From Prosthecobacter sp. (GTDB lineage Bacteria > Verrucomicrobiota > Verrucomicrobiia > Verrucomicrobiales > Verrucomicrobiaceae), in contig JAIPJY010000001.1 of NCBI GenBank assembly GCA_021733925.1, forward strand, positions 124,001 through 188,000: DNA of 64,000 bases, in the 5' to 3' direction. The notes beneath the pieces were generated by a model. The model was not told where the DNA came from, did not search any database, and worked only from the letters and a program-made list of their open reading frames with translations. Shown piece by piece: positions 63,907-64,000 of this stretch. Each line of letters begins with the position of its first letter. Position 1 is the first letter of the stretch. Made by a program: the position numbers and the translations under genes.

Positions 63907-64000
63907 TCATTGCCTGACCTCGCTCCGCACCTCCCATGCCGGCGGCAGTTCCTTCGACTCCGGCCCGTACGTCTGCGACACGACAAATCCGCTGGCCTGC
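63907..64000 (-). CDS. 3' end of an unidentified gene, cut by window edge
   Basis: On the reverse strand one frame is open from the right edge to a TGA at 63909-63907 (31 codons including stop; ends ..PPAWEVRSEVRQ). The residues look like ordinary protein rather than noise, and the 18-base gap to the lactonase stop fits convergent genes. Too little is visible to name a family. Confidence 0.4.
   Translation of the reverse strand, partial: QASGFVVSQTYGPESKELPPAWEVRSEVRQ

Noticed and set aside
1..64000. tRNA, rRNA, CRISPR arrays, insertion sequences, prophage
   Set aside because: No cloverleaf-like segment, regular spaced repeat, transposase, integrase or phage gene was recognised. The intergenic stretches are all shorter than about 175 bases.

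Overview
The window reads as a chromosomal segment of a Verrucomicrobiota bacterium, probably close to Verrucomicrobiaceae (Prosthecobacter-like). This is an inference from gene content: GC-rich DNA, almost no strong Shine-Dalgarno sites, and many planctomycete/verrucomicrobia-type proteins (PSCyt1-DUF1549-DUF1553 cytochromes, DUF1501, DUF1552, DUF1592 proteins, PmoA-like DUF6807, LamG and SGNH proteins). No tRNA, rRNA, CRISPR array, insertion sequence or integrase was recognised, and no gene-free stretch exceeds about 170 bases.

Left part (1-13.6 kb), short housekeeping units on both strands: the large subunit of glutamate synthase (runs off the left edge), an MBL-fold hydrolase with a small membrane-anchored partner, an aldo/keto reductase, rpsT with a clear sigma70-type promoter and terminator, a small conserved protein, a SufE-like protein with a PmoA-like protein, a secreted sugar isomerase/epimerase-like protein with a terminator, and a reverse-strand trio of two tandem SGNH hydrolases and a LamG protein.

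Middle (13.7-30.9 kb): a first PSCyt/DUF1553 + DUF1501 pair. Then an amino-acid catabolism block: tdh, a LysR regulator, a secreted alpha/beta hydrolase, kbl, a bifunctional putA, marC and a TRIC-type channel. tdh and kbl share an 11-base motif just before their start codons. After that come an NHL-propeller protein, an unpaired DUF1501 protein, and a fusion of an SGNH hydrolase to an alpha/beta hydrolase whose second half is paralogous to the stand-alone hydrolase between lysR and kbl.

31.1-42.4 kb, the most interesting part: a tightly packed operon of a GntR/FCD regulator (palindromes overlap its own start codon), a diheme-type PSCyt/DUF1549/DUF1553 protein, a DUF1501 protein, a second diheme-type DUF1592 protein, a DUF1552 protein, a GMC oxidoreductase with a CX5CX3C motif like that of 3Fe-4S FAD-glucose dehydrogenases, and a Tat-signal gluconate-2-dehydrogenase-subunit-3-like protein. 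I infer an exported sugar or alcohol dehydrogenase complex delivering electrons to unusual cytochromes. A 19-codon relic of a DUF1501 C-terminus lies just upstream, so the locus has been rearranged.

Right part (42.5-64 kb): alpha/beta hydrolase, small SGNH hydrolase, glycosidase-like protein (reverse strand), a PSCyt protein with a LamG-like domain inserted in its C-terminal part plus DUF1501, BNR sialidase-like, propeller and PhoD-like proteins, another PSCyt/DUF1501/DUF1501 set, a PSCyt-family protein lacking the N-terminal heme domain with its own DUF1501, and a secreted lactonase-like propeller. Together the window carries five DUF1549/DUF1553 proteins, one DUF1592 protein, seven DUF1501 genes plus one relic, one DUF1552 gene and about a dozen predicted Tat substrates. 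It looks like a hotspot of extracytoplasmic carbohydrate breakdown and oxidation whose core enzymes have no established function.
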